The position numbers and the translations under genes were made by a program. 8,819 nucleotides of DNA from Oscillospiraceae bacterium (GTDB lineage Bacteria > Bacillota > Clostridia > Oscillospirales > Oscillospiraceae): NCBI GenBank assembly GCA_020025615.1, contig JAHHRT010000062.1:1-8819 (forward strand), written 5' to 3'. This document shows, in pieces, positions 1-6,781 of the stretch (position 1 is the stretch's first letter; each line of letters starts with the position of its first letter). Below the pieces are notes generated by a model, which saw only the letters and a program-made list of their open reading frames with translations, made no database searches and had not been told where the DNA came from.

Positions 1-347
1 TGGCAGTCTCCGCAGATTTCCTCCCGCTTTCCGGGAAGGAGAATGTTTTCCTGTATCAATCGAGAAAATTCCATCCATTTCAGCTGGCATCCGGGAGTGA
101 GTCCGCAAAGGGCCAGCACCAGCTCGTCGTACCGCTGAACTTTTTCTGGGGTGGTGCATCGGTCATTGCAGAAATTAGGACAGGCTTCGCAGACCACATC
201 CCCACGGTTTCTCACCGCAATCATGGGATTTTCTTCCAGCTGCTTCTGAACCGCAGTCATGTGTGCGGTGAAGCCGTCGCTGTATCCGTTCCCCTGAAAG
301 AAGGCATAGCACATACCGTGGTGGGCACGAATGGGAATAGGCTCCAT
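1..347 (-). CDS. DUF1284 family protein, 3' end beyond window (partial)
   Basis: Translating the minus strand from ATG at 347 gives 115 codons with no stop, so the C-terminus lies outside the window. The N-terminus reads MEPIPIRAHHGMCYAFFQG, matching the R-x-HH-x-x-C and F-x-G-x-GYS signature I know from DUF1284 proteins. A cysteine-rich segment (VCEACPNFCNDRC, about residues 54-66) and a later ICGDC pair near residue 113 are also typical of the family, and the spacing suggests metal or iron-sulfur binding, which is inference. The function is not known. The start is fixed by a TGATG overlap in which the bioY TGA (349-347) shares its last base with this ATG. A GAAAGG ribosome site lies about 10 nt upstream. 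The gene is therefore expected to be co-transcribed and translationally coupled with bioY, and so under BirA/biotin control. Family assignment is fairly sure; any role in biotin physiology is unproven. Confidence 0.85.
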   Translation of the reverse strand, partial: MEPIPIRAHHGMCYAFFQGNGYSDGFTAHMTAVQKQLEENPMIAVRNRGDVVCEACPNFCNDRCTTPEKVQRYDELVLALCGLTPGCQLKWMEFSRLIQENILLPGKREEICGDC

Positions 348-889
348 CAGTTTACGACCTTTCGCAGCCGGAGGGTCAGCACATAGGCAATGGCGATTTT
401 TATGGCATCCGGGATAATGAAGGGGAACACACACCAGCCCAGAACAGTCATCAGTCCAACAGGCCCGGTGGTCTTGAGATAAACCATACGGAACCAGACC
501 GTTCCGAAGGCATAGCACACCAGAAGGCCCAGAATCATGGAGACAATCAGCCCCCAGGACTTCTTGCTGGTCAGGGGTTCCAGGGCCCACATCAGCAGCG
601 CACTCAAGAGAAAGCCCATGATGTAGCCGCCGGTTGTGCCGAAGAGAATACCCAGTCCGCCGGAGAAGCCGGAAAAGACAGGAAGCCCCATGGCCCCTAA
701 GAGAATATAGATCAGAATACAGAGAACTCCGCGCTTTCCGCCCAGCAGACCAACCGCCAGAAAAACGGCCATGGTCTGTAAGGTAAAGGGAACTGCCGCC
801 GGAATGGAAATCCAGGAGCAGATGGCGGTCAGTGCCGCAAAGAGACTGATGAGGACCATATCGTGGGTTCTGGTTTGTGTGTGTTTCAT
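347..889 (-). CDS. bioY: BioY biotin transporter, ECF substrate-binding component
   Basis: This 180-residue, very hydrophobic protein has about six membrane segments and is the length expected of BioY. The family signature is clear at about residues 67-92: G-LPVF-GF-GGLG followed by GTTGGYIMGF. BioY proteins are the membrane S components that bind biotin and work with an energy-coupling module (EcfT plus two ATPases). No EcfA or EcfT gene is in this window, so a shared module elsewhere is likely, or BioY acts alone. I chose the ATG at 889 (MKHTQ) because AAAGGAG lies 9 nt upstream. The in-frame ATG at 898 touches that ribosome site and is unlikely to be used. A BirA operator and a good promoter precede the gene, and a DUF1284 gene overlaps its stop codon. 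Repression by biotinyl-AMP-bound BirA is the expected regulation. Confidence 0.95.
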   Translation of the reverse strand: MKHTQTRTHDMVLISLFAALTAICSWISIPAAVPFTLQTMAVFLAVGLLGGKRGVLCILIYILLGAMGLPVFSGFSGGLGILFGTTGGYIMGFLLSALLMWALEPLTSKKSWGLIVSMILGLLVCYAFGTVWFRMVYLKTTGPVGLMTVLGWCVFPFIIPDAIKIAIAYVLTLRLRKVVN

Positions 890-921
890 TCTACCCATCT
901 CCTTTGTTCTATGGGTAGAAT
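888..921 (-). repeat. 11-bp perfect inverted repeat around the bioY ribosome site
   Basis: The arms ATTCTACCCAT (888-898) and ATGGGTAGAAT (911-921) are exact reverse complements separated by 12 bases. The repeat spans the -10 box, the probable transcription start, the ribosome site and the first bases of the bioY start codon. In RNA reading into bioY from upstream, AAAGGAG would sit in the loop and the AU of the start codon in the stem. RNA started at the bioY promoter itself would begin near 910 and lack the upstream arm. Whether it acts as an operator, a translational hairpin or neither cannot be told from sequence. Confidence 0.6.
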
Positions 922-945
922 AGCACCGCAGCCCTATATTGTCAA
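917..945 (-). promoter_or_regulatory. bioY promoter (sigma-A type)
   Basis: On the minus strand a -35 box TTGACA (945-940) is followed by a 17-bp spacer and a -10 box TATTCT (922-917). Transcription would start near 910, leaving a leader of only about 20 nt before the bioY ATG. The -35 box lies within the downstream half of the BirA operator, so bound repressor would block RNA polymerase directly. Confidence 0.8.
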
Positions 946-971
946 CCTAAATTTTATGAATGGTTTACAAT
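938..971 (-). promoter_or_regulatory. BirA biotin operator upstream of bioY
   Basis: The minus strand reads TTGTAAACC, a 14-base spacer, then GGTTGACAA, with an A:T pair extending each end. This is an inverted repeat matching the known BirA operator pattern, two TTGTNAACC-like halves facing each other across about 14-16 bases. The upstream half (970-962) lies in the birA coding sequence, within the codons for the last residues I-V-N. The birA stop (956-954) lies in the spacer. The downstream half (947-939) holds the bioY -35 box. The dimeric BirA encoded next door is the obvious ligand. Confidence 0.93.
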
Positions 972-1928
972 CTGAACTTCACCATAGGAGAGCGCCTGGG
1001 TTTCTCCGTTCTCATAGCGCACCAGCAGCTGACAACGGGGCGTAATGTCCAGCACCTCTGCCTGTCGAGAAACTTGGTTTTGCAGAACCAATACCTGCTT
1101 TCCAATGAGCAGACTGGCAGCCCGGTAGGCCTTTGCGGCACCGGAAAAATCCCGGCGGTCATAGTAGCCGCTGAAAATATCCAGAAAGCGGGCGATGAGC
1201 TGATTTTTGAGATTTTCCTTCCGGGTCTCACAGAGAAATCCGGCGGTTTCGGCGATCTCCTGGGGGAACCCATTTTTAGGGGGATAGAGATTGATGCCCA
1301 GTCCCACCACTGCATAGTCGAGAAAACCGCTTTCCAAATTGAAGGAGGCCTCGGTGAGAATCCCGCAGACCTTTCGTCCGTCTAACAAAATATCATTGAC
1401 CCACTTAATCCGGGGCGATGTCCCGGTGACCTCCGCCATTGCCTGGCAGATTGCGGCAGCCGCCATGGTGGTGAGCTGCAAGGCCTGGTCTGGGGAAAAA
1501 TCCCGGGGGCGCAGTAAGAGACTCAGATAGACCCCGGTGTCCTCCGGGGAGAAAAAGCTTCGGCCCATGCGTCCCTGCCCGGCGGTTTGGGTGTTGGCAG
1601 CCAGCACATAGCCCTCAGATTCGCCGCTGTTTGCCAGAGCGCGAACCTGAGAATTGGTGGATTCCAGAGAATCCGCGGTGTGGATGTGCCAGAACTGGGA
1701 AGTCAGGTGGGCCTGAATCCCTTGGACCGAGAGAATATCGCAGTCTGAGGAGAGACGGTATCCCCGATTGGTGACAGCGTCAATGGGATATCCCTGATCT
1801 TCCAGGCTTTTCACAGCCTTCCAAACGGCTGCCCGGGAAACGCCCAGCTGCTGGGCAATGGCTTCCCCGGAAAAATATCGGTCACGGTTGGCTTCCAAAA
1901 GGGTTAAGAGCTTTTCTTTGGTTCCCAT
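954..1928 (-). CDS. birA: Bifunctional biotin-protein ligase / biotin operon repressor BirA
   Basis: This 324-residue protein makes biotinyl-5'-AMP, transfers biotin to a lysine of biotin-dependent carboxylases, and as a dimer binds the biotin operator. An N-terminal winged helix-turn-helix (about residues 1-62, with GEAIAQQLGVSRAAVWKAVK at 21-40) shows it is a repressor-type (group II) BirA. The catalytic domain carries the biotinyl-AMP loop GQGRMGR (117-123, usually GRGRxGR), then KWVND (175-179) and DGRKVCGIL with Lys186. A small C-terminal SH3-like domain occupies about 275-324. The ATG at 1928 is chosen because AAAGGAGG lies 7 nt upstream; an upstream in-frame ATG at 1970 lies before the predicted -10 box. 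The 3' end runs into the BirA operator and no terminator separates it from bioY, so read-through into bioY is possible. Confidence 0.96.
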   Translation of the reverse strand: MGTKEKLLTLLEANRDRYFSGEAIAQQLGVSRAAVWKAVKSLEDQGYPIDAVTNRGYRLSSDCDILSVQGIQAHLTSQFWHIHTADSLESTNSQVRALANSGESEGYVLAANTQTAGQGRMGRSFFSPEDTGVYLSLLLRPRDFSPDQALQLTTMAAAAICQAMAEVTGTSPRIKWVNDILLDGRKVCGILTEASFNLESGFLDYAVVGLGINLYPPKNGFPQEIAETAGFLCETRKENLKNQLIARFLDIFSGYYDRRDFSGAAKAYRAASLLIGKQVLVLQNQVSRQAEVLDITPRCQLLVRYENGETQALSYGEVQIVNHS

Positions 1929-1947
1929 AGCCGAACCTCCTTTGTAC

Positions 1948-1965
1948 ATTCTACGGTCATAGAAT
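1948..1965 (-). repeat. ATTCTA-N6-TAGAAT inverted repeat over the birA -10 box
   Basis: A perfect 6-bp inverted repeat overlaps the -10 hexamer of birA and the probable transcription start. The same ATTCTA/TAGAAT ends bound the longer inverted repeat at the bioY promoter (888-921), but with a different spacing. It may be a regulator site, or simply a -10 box (TATTCT) with a chance match. Confidence 0.4.
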
Positions 1966-1989
1966 ACCACGGCTTTTGGTGTTTTTCAA
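1961..1989 (-). promoter_or_regulatory. birA promoter (sigma-A type)
   Basis: On the minus strand a -35 box TTGAAA (1989-1984), a 17-bp spacer and a -10 box TATTCT (1966-1961) lie just after the hem operon terminator and upstream of birA. Transcription would start near 1954, about 25 nt before the birA ATG. The -10 hexamer and spacer length match those of the bioY promoter. No BirA operator is seen here, so birA itself does not look biotin-repressed at this promoter. Confidence 0.75.
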
Positions 1990-2005
1990 TCTTTCGATAG
2001 AATAG

Positions 2006-2040
2006 TAAAAATTGGCGACATTCCGAAAAATGCCGCCAAT
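2006..2040 (-). terminator. Intrinsic terminator after hemL
   Basis: Read on the minus strand, ATTGGCGGCAT (2040-2030) and ATGTCGCCAAT (2021-2011) form an 11-bp stem with one G-U pair. The loop is 8 nt, and could shrink to 6 with one more pair. Five T residues end the structure. It begins 14 nt after the hemL stop and ends before the birA promoter, so it closes the tetrapyrrole operon. The T-tract is short, so some read-through into birA is possible. Confidence 0.85.
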
Positions 2041-2054
2041 GGATTCGATTCGTG

Positions 2055-3335
2055 TTACAGTTGGGCGAATACAGCCTTTGCAGCCTCCACAGCAGTATCG
2101 ATATCTGCATCGGTGTGAGCATAGGAGACGAACATGGCCTCGAACTGGGCAGGAGCCAGATAGATGCCCCGGTTCAACATTCCGGCAAAGTAGGCGGCGT
2201 ACTTCTTGAGGTCGCTGCGGGCAGCACCGGAGAAGGACTCCACCGTGTCCGGGGTGAAGAAAGGAGCTGCCAGACTGCCAATCTGGTTGATTTGAACGGC
2301 AGCGCCGGTTTCCCGGACAGCATTGCGCATCCCATCAGCCAGGCGGGTGGCCTTGCGCTGAAGTTCGGTGTAAATCTGGGGATTTTCGTCCAGATAGTGG
2401 AGCTGGGCAAGACCGGCAGCCATTGCCACAGGATTACCAGCCAGAGTGCCTGCCTGGTAAACGGGGCCGCAGGGAGCTACCTGCTCCATTAGGGCCCGGC
2501 TGGCGCAGTAAGCGCCCACAGGCATACCGCCGCCGATGATCTTGCCAAAGGTGACAATATCGGCCTTAACACCGAAGAATTCCTGGGCACCGCCCTTTGC
2601 CAGACGGAAGCCGGTGATGACCTCGTCAAAGATCAGCAGAGCACCTTCCTTGTCGCAGATGGTCCGCAGGCCCTCCAGAAATCCGGGGTTGGGACCAACC
2701 ACGCCCATGTTGGCGGCTACAGGCTCCACGATGATACAGGCAATCTGTCCGGGATTCTCGTCAAAGAGCTGCTGGACGCTGGAAAGGTCGTTATACTGGG
2801 CGGTGAGAGTGTCCTTGGCGGTGTCGGCAGGGACACCGGCGGAGCTGGGACAGCCGCCCGCCATAGCGGAGGAGCCAGCCTTTACCAGCATACTGTCACT
2901 GTGACCGTGATAGCAGCCCTCAAACTTGATGATCTTGTCCCGCCCGGTGGCACCTCTTGCCAGACGCAGTGCGGACATGACGGCTTCGGTGCCGGAGTTT
3001 ACCATTCGCACCATTTCGATGTTGGGGACCATCTCCACCATCAGCTGCGCGATTTCAACCTCGCGGGCGGTGGGAGCACCGAAGGACAGGCCGTCCTTCA
3101 CAGCCTTTTCCACAGCCTCCCGGATGAGGGGATGATTGTGACCCAGAATCATGGGACCCCAGGAGCAAACATAGTCAATGTACTTTCTGCCGTCGGCGTC
3201 CCAAATATAGGCACCGTCCGCCTTGGAGATAAACCGAGGGGTGAGCCCTACGGCCCGGTAGGCCCGGACGGGGCTGTTGACACCGCCGGGAAGAACTTTC
3301 TTTGCCTGTTCAAAGAGCGTTTCAGAGGTATCCAT
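2055..3335 (-). CDS. hemL: Glutamate-1-semialdehyde 2,1-aminomutase
   Basis: HemL is a PLP enzyme that converts glutamate-1-semialdehyde to 5-aminolevulinate, the second committed step of the C5 pathway, acting on the unstable product of HemA. The 426-residue length is normal. The N-terminus has the family pattern F-E-x-A-x-x-x-x-PGGVNSPVRA. SGTEA (114-118) would contact the PLP phosphate, FDEV contains Asp237 for the pyridine nitrogen, and VTFGKIIGGGMPVGAY contains Lys265, the expected Schiff-base lysine. The ATG at 3335 is chosen because AAAGGAG lies 10 nt upstream and its first base is shared with the hemB TGA (TGATG). The reading frame stays open upstream into hemB, but that extension does not resemble the family. 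It is the last gene of the operon. Confidence 0.97.
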   Translation of the reverse strand: MDTSETLFEQAKKVLPGGVNSPVRAYRAVGLTPRFISKADGAYIWDADGRKYIDYVCSWGPMILGHNHPLIREAVEKAVKDGLSFGAPTAREVEIAQLMVEMVPNIEMVRMVNSGTEAVMSALRLARGATGRDKIIKFEGCYHGHSDSMLVKAGSSAMAGGCPSSAGVPADTAKDTLTAQYNDLSSVQQLFDENPGQIACIIVEPVAANMGVVGPNPGFLEGLRTICDKEGALLIFDEVITGFRLAKGGAQEFFGVKADIVTFGKIIGGGMPVGAYCASRALMEQVAPCGPVYQAGTLAGNPVAMAAGLAQLHYLDENPQIYTELQRKATRLADGMRNAVRETGAAVQINQIGSLAAPFFTPDTVESFSGAARSDLKKYAAYFAGMLNRGIYLAPAQFEAMFVSYAHTDADIDTAVEAAKAVFAQL

Positions 3336-4330
3336 CAGCCAATGTCTCCTTTCTGGATGGCCTGGGCCAGTTCCTTTGCATAGTAGGTAATCAGAATGTT
3401 GGCACCGGCCCGGAAAATGGACAGGGCAGACTCGCACATAATGCGGTATTCGTCTACCAGTCCGGCCTGGGCGGCGGCTTTGATCATGGCGTACTCGCCG
3501 GAGACGGAATAGGCAGCCATGGGAAGGTCAAAGGCATCGGAGCACTCCCGAATCACATCCAGATAGGAAAGGGCAGGCTTCACCATGAGAATATCTGCAC
3601 CCTCCGCGGCATCCAGGGCACACTCTTTGAGGGCCTCTTTCCGATTGTGGGGGTCCATCTGGTAGCCCTTGCGGTCGCCAAAAGCGGGGGCGGAACCGGC
3701 AGCGGAGCGGAAGGGACCGTAGAATGCAGAGGCGTACTTGGCGGAATAGGCCATAATGGGGGTGTTCTGGAAGCCCTCGGCATCCAGAGCGGCGCGAATG
3801 GCAGCTACACGGCCGTCCATCATATCAGAGGGGGCCACCATGTCGGCACCTGCCCGGGCGTGGGACAGAGCTACCTTGGAAAGCAGCTCCAGGGTGGCAT
3901 CGTTGTCCACCTCGTGCCCGCACAGGGCACCGCAGTGACCGTGATCGGTGTACTCGCACATACATACATCGGTGATCACATAGAAATCGGGATAAGCGGC
4001 CTTAATGGTCCGCACAGCCTCCTGAACCACACCGTTGGGATCCCAGGCAGAGGAGCCCAGAGCATCCTTGTGAGCGGGAATACCGAAGAGAATACAGCTG
4101 CCAACACCGGCTTCGATACATTCGGCAACGGCTTCCTCTACAGTATCCAGACCGTACTGGTATTGACCGGGCAGGGAGTCGATGGGACGCTTGCCCTTCA
4201 GGGTCTCGTCCACAAAAATGGGATAGATGAGGCTGCTGGCAGAGAGCCGGGTCTCCCGGCACATCCGCCGGATGGGATCCCCGCTGCGCAGACGGCGGGG
4301 CCTTTGTATTAGTTCCATAAAATCCACCAT
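3335..4330 (-). CDS. hemB: Porphobilinogen synthase (5-aminolevulinate dehydratase)
   Basis: HemB condenses two 5-aminolevulinate molecules to porphobilinogen in the cytoplasm. The length of 331 residues is typical. The protein begins with the RPRRLR-x(7)-RRM-x-x-ET segment usual in the family. A zinc-type cysteine cluster, CMCEYTDHGHC, supplies Cys123, Cys125 and Cys133. APSDMMDGRV lies at 166-175. The two active-site lysines are Lys198 (AYSAKYASAFYGPF) and Lys251 (LMVKPALSYLD). The start is uncertain: the ATG at 4330 has only a weak AGG upstream, while the ATG at 4318 (MELIQR) has GGTGG 5 nt before it; both give a complete enzyme. Its stop overlaps the hemL start. The 79-nt gap before it is the longest between genes of this operon and contains possible RNA structure. 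Confidence 0.97.
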   Translation of the reverse strand: MVDFMELIQRPRRLRSGDPIRRMCRETRLSASSLIYPIFVDETLKGKRPIDSLPGQYQYGLDTVEEAVAECIEAGVGSCILFGIPAHKDALGSSAWDPNGVVQEAVRTIKAAYPDFYVITDVCMCEYTDHGHCGALCGHEVDNDATLELLSKVALSHARAGADMVAPSDMMDGRVAAIRAALDAEGFQNTPIMAYSAKYASAFYGPFRSAAGSAPAFGDRKGYQMDPHNRKEALKECALDAAEGADILMVKPALSYLDVIRECSDAFDLPMAAYSVSGEYAMIKAAAQAGLVDEYRIMCESALSIFRAGANILITYYAKELAQAIQKGDIG

Positions 4331-4339
4331 TCAGCTCTA

Positions 4340-4399
4340 CCTGTAAAAAACAGGGGGCTGCCTTTCAATATAAATATGGCTCATCGGGGAGAACCCCCG
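4340..4399 (-). other. Structured intercistronic region before hemB
   Basis: On the minus strand three possible stems lie between the cobA-hemD stop and hemB. CGGGG/CCCCG forms a short local hairpin. The alternative GGGGGTT (4398-4392) with AGCCCCC (4359-4353) gives a 7-bp stem with one G-U pair, followed by TGTTTTTT. CCTGT/ACAGG (4354-4340) forms a small hairpin whose 3' arm holds the weak AGG ribosome site of hemB. These pairings are partly exclusive. No convincing promoter was seen in the gap. It may be an attenuator, a processing site or a translational control, or may have no function. Confidence 0.35.
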
Positions 4400-4409
4400 G
4401 AGAAGACAA

Positions 4410-5906
4410 TCAGTTAGTATGGTCCTCAATGACCTGAATCAGGGCATCCATCGTGGCCTTTTCGGCGGTGATGGTAGGAATGTCCAAAAGCTCTGCTGCG
4501 GCTCTGGTCTGCTCACCGATGCAGGCTCCCACCAGAGACAGGGGATCAAAATCGCCCATGGCAGCGGCGAAGCCCCGGACCGTAGATGCGCTGGTAAAAG
4601 TGACCGTGGGAGGATCATCCCGGTTCAGCATAGCCCGGACTTCCTCTGCCTGGGGACAGGTAAATTTTGTCTCATAGCAGCGAATGTCGTCGTAAGCAAT
4701 GCCGCCCTGGTCCAGAGCCTGGGTGAGGGCTTCTGTGCCCCACTGTGCCCGAAGAATCAGAACCTTTCCGGCGGGAGAAGCCTGGCAGAGGGCCTGGCCC
4801 AGATGTTCCCCGTCGTAGACTTCGGGAATGAGGTCGGCCCGGAGACCGTGTTTTCTCAGCTCCCGGTCGGTACCGGGGCCGATGGCTGCCAGATGAATCC
4901 GGCCCAAGGCGCGAACATCCCGGTTGGTGCGGTCCAGGTGTTCCATAAGTGCAGATACCCCGGCGGGACTGGTGAAGGCCAGCCAGGTATAGCTGTCAAT
5001 CTGCGCCAAAGCCTGCTCCATAGGGGGGCAGGGGATCATGGGCACCGTCTCGATACAGGGGAACTCCGTCACATCTGCACCCAGCTGCCGAAGCCGACCG
5101 GCGAGGGTACCGGCCCGCTCCTTGGGACGGGTGACGATGATTTTCTGATTTTTCAGAGGGAGACGGTCAAACCAATCAAACTGCTGATTCAGGGTGCAAA
5201 CCTCTCCCACCACGATAATCGCGGGGCTTTCTACCTGCTCTTCCGCTGCCTTCTGGGGCAGGGTAGAGAGGGTTGCGAGAATGGGACGCTGACTGGGGGT
5301 GGTGCCCTTTTCCACCACTGCGGCGGGCATATCGGGGGACATTCCTGCATCCAGAAGCCCCTGGCAGATTTGGGGCAGTGCACTGACACCCATGAGGAAC
5401 ACCAGGGTGCCCTTGGTGCCGACCAGAGCATCAAAGGGAATGTTCAGGGGCATCCCAGCCCGCTGATGCCCGGTGATGATATGGACAGAGGAGCAGAAGT
5501 CCCGATGGGTTACAGGAATACCCGCATAGGCGGGAACGGCGATGGCGGAGGTGATTCCGGGAATCTCCTGGAAGGGAACGTGGTGCTCAGCCAGAAGCTC
5601 CAGCTCTTCACCGCCCCGCCCGAAGAGGAAGGGGTCGCCGCCTTTCAGACGGACCACTTTCTTTCCCTCCAGAGCCTTGTCCAGAAGAATTTGATTGATT
5701 TGGTCCTGGGGAACCAGATGATGGGAGGAACGCTTGCCTACGTTGATTTTTTCGGCGGTTTCTGGGATTTTACTGAGAATGGCGGGACTGACCAGTCGGT
5801 CATAGACCACGACCTGGGCGGAAGACAGGGCTTCCAGGCCCCGCACAGTCATGAGGCCGGGATCTCCGGGTCCGGCACCTACCAGGATGACTTCGCCCAT
5901 TTTCAT
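4410..5906 (-). CDS. cobA-hemD: Fused uroporphyrinogen-III C-methyltransferase / uroporphyrinogen-III synthase
   Basis: This 498-residue protein joins two enzymes. Residues 1 to about 248 are a SAM-dependent uroporphyrinogen-III methyltransferase (SUMT) that makes precorrin-2 through two methylations. Its signatures are VGAGPGDPGLMTVRG near the start, VRLKGGDPFLFGRGGEE at 85-101, and GITSAIAVPAYAGIPVTHR at 117-135. Residues from about 254 to 498 form a HemD domain, beginning KIIVTRPKERAG, which closes and inverts ring D of hydroxymethylbilane. Coupling the two activities directs uroporphyrinogen III towards precorrin-2, hence cobalamin and sirohaem. This fusion occurs in other Clostridia. The start is set by AGGAGG 8 nt upstream of the ATG at 5906, which overlaps the hemC stop as ATGA; a second ATG two codons later is less well placed. 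HemD domains are poorly conserved, so that half rests on position and the N-terminal motif. Confidence 0.96.
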   Translation of the reverse strand: MKMGEVILVGAGPGDPGLMTVRGLEALSSAQVVVYDRLVSPAILSKIPETAEKINVGKRSSHHLVPQDQINQILLDKALEGKKVVRLKGGDPFLFGRGGEELELLAEHHVPFQEIPGITSAIAVPAYAGIPVTHRDFCSSVHIITGHQRAGMPLNIPFDALVGTKGTLVFLMGVSALPQICQGLLDAGMSPDMPAAVVEKGTTPSQRPILATLSTLPQKAAEEQVESPAIIVVGEVCTLNQQFDWFDRLPLKNQKIIVTRPKERAGTLAGRLRQLGADVTEFPCIETVPMIPCPPMEQALAQIDSYTWLAFTSPAGVSALMEHLDRTNRDVRALGRIHLAAIGPGTDRELRKHGLRADLIPEVYDGEHLGQALCQASPAGKVLILRAQWGTEALTQALDQGGIAYDDIRCYETKFTCPQAEEVRAMLNRDDPPTVTFTSASTVRGFAAAMGDFDPLSLVGACIGEQTRAAAELLDIPTITAEKATMDALIQVIEDHTN

Positions 5907-6781
5907 AGGTACTTCCTCCTCATATTCAGGGCCAGTTCCGAACCCAGGGCGTCTGCCTGGCTCCGGGGGCCGGTGACGGTTTCAAAATACAGCTGCTGTT
6001 CCCCAGTGACATACATACCCTTGAGGGTCAAGGTGTCCTGAGATACAGTAGCATAGGCGGCTACCGGGGAGGAACAGCCGCCGTCCAGGGTGCGGACATA
6101 GGCTCGCTCTGCGGTGAGGCAGTCCCGGGCATCGGCATCCTCAAAGAGAGAGAGCCAGGGGGTCTCCATATCCTGCCGGGTCTGAACTGCCAGAATGGCC
6201 TGCCCGGCAGCGGGAAGAATTTCTTCGGTGCTGAAATAACGGGAAATCCGATTCTCTAGGCCCAGACGGATGAGCCCGGCTCCGGCGAGGACCAGTGCGG
6301 AATATTCTCCCCGGTCCAGCTTTTGCAGACGGGTCAGCACATTGCCCCGAATGGGGGCCAGACTGGCCTGGGGAAAAAGCTTCTTTAATTGCAGCTGACG
6401 GCGCAGGGAGGAGCAGCCAATGGGCTTTGAGAAGTCAATCTCAGAAACGCCTTCCGGAAGCACCAGTACATCCCGGGGGTCTGCCCGGCGGGAGAATGCA
6501 GCCAGGGGGAGCCGAGGATCGATTTCCATGGGAAGGTCCTTGCTGCTGTGGACGGTAATGTCTACCCGTCCGTCCAGAAGTGCAGCGTCCAGTTCCTTTA
6601 CAAACAGGCCCTTGCCGCCGATTTTGTCCAGAGTACGGTCTAAAATAATGTCACCGGTGGTTTTCATGGTGACAAGCTCCACAGGAATACTGGGGTCATA
6701 GCGATGGATGGCATCGATTGCCATCTGGGACTGTATCACGGCAAGACGGCTTTCCCGACTGCCTACCCGAATGGTTTTCAT
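5903..6781 (-). CDS. hemC: Hydroxymethylbilane synthase (porphobilinogen deaminase)
   Basis: HemC joins four porphobilinogen units into the linear tetrapyrrole hydroxymethylbilane, the substrate of the HemD domain encoded next. The 292-residue protein starts with the family pattern IRVGSRESRLAVIQS. The catalytic aspartate is Asp82 in HSSKDLP, and GCSSLRRQ (122-129) is the usual basic substrate-binding segment. Cys236 in LDGGCSSPV is the expected attachment site of the dipyrromethane cofactor. No key residue is missing. A GGAGG ribosome site lies 7 nt before the ATG at 6781. Both ends overlap neighbours by four bases (ATGA), with the dehydrogenase gene upstream and cobA-hemD downstream, which indicates tight translational coupling. 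Confidence 0.97.
   Translation of the reverse strand: MKTIRVGSRESRLAVIQSQMAIDAIHRYDPSIPVELVTMKTTGDIILDRTLDKIGGKGLFVKELDAALLDGRVDITVHSSKDLPMEIDPRLPLAAFSRRADPRDVLVLPEGVSEIDFSKPIGCSSLRRQLQLKKLFPQASLAPIRGNVLTRLQKLDRGEYSALVLAGAGLIRLGLENRISRYFSTEEILPAAGQAILAVQTRQDMETPWLSLFEDADARDCLTAERAYVRTLDGGCSSPVAAYATVSQDTLTLKGMYVTGEQQLYFETVTGPRSQADALGSELALNMRRKYL

Noticed and set aside
3336..3437. N-terminal extension of HemL by 34 residues, starting inside hemB
   Set aside because: The extension is unlike HemL N-termini, and a good ribosome site with a TGATG overlap marks the start at 3335.
3302..4312. A 336-codon open frame on the plus strand opposite hemB
   Set aside because: It is antisense to hemB, whose catalytic residues are all present. 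The plus-strand product is glycine/histidine-rich without recognisable motifs.
4360..4400. Possible internal promoter before hemB (AT-rich TATTTATATT)
   Set aside because: No -35 box at a suitable distance was found, and the nearest TTGTCT is about 26 bases or more upstream.
4419..6041. A 540-codon open frame on the plus strand opposite cobA-hemD
   Set aside because: It mirrors the codon phase of a well-supported gene in GC-rich DNA, has low-complexity glycine-rich content and resembles no family I know.
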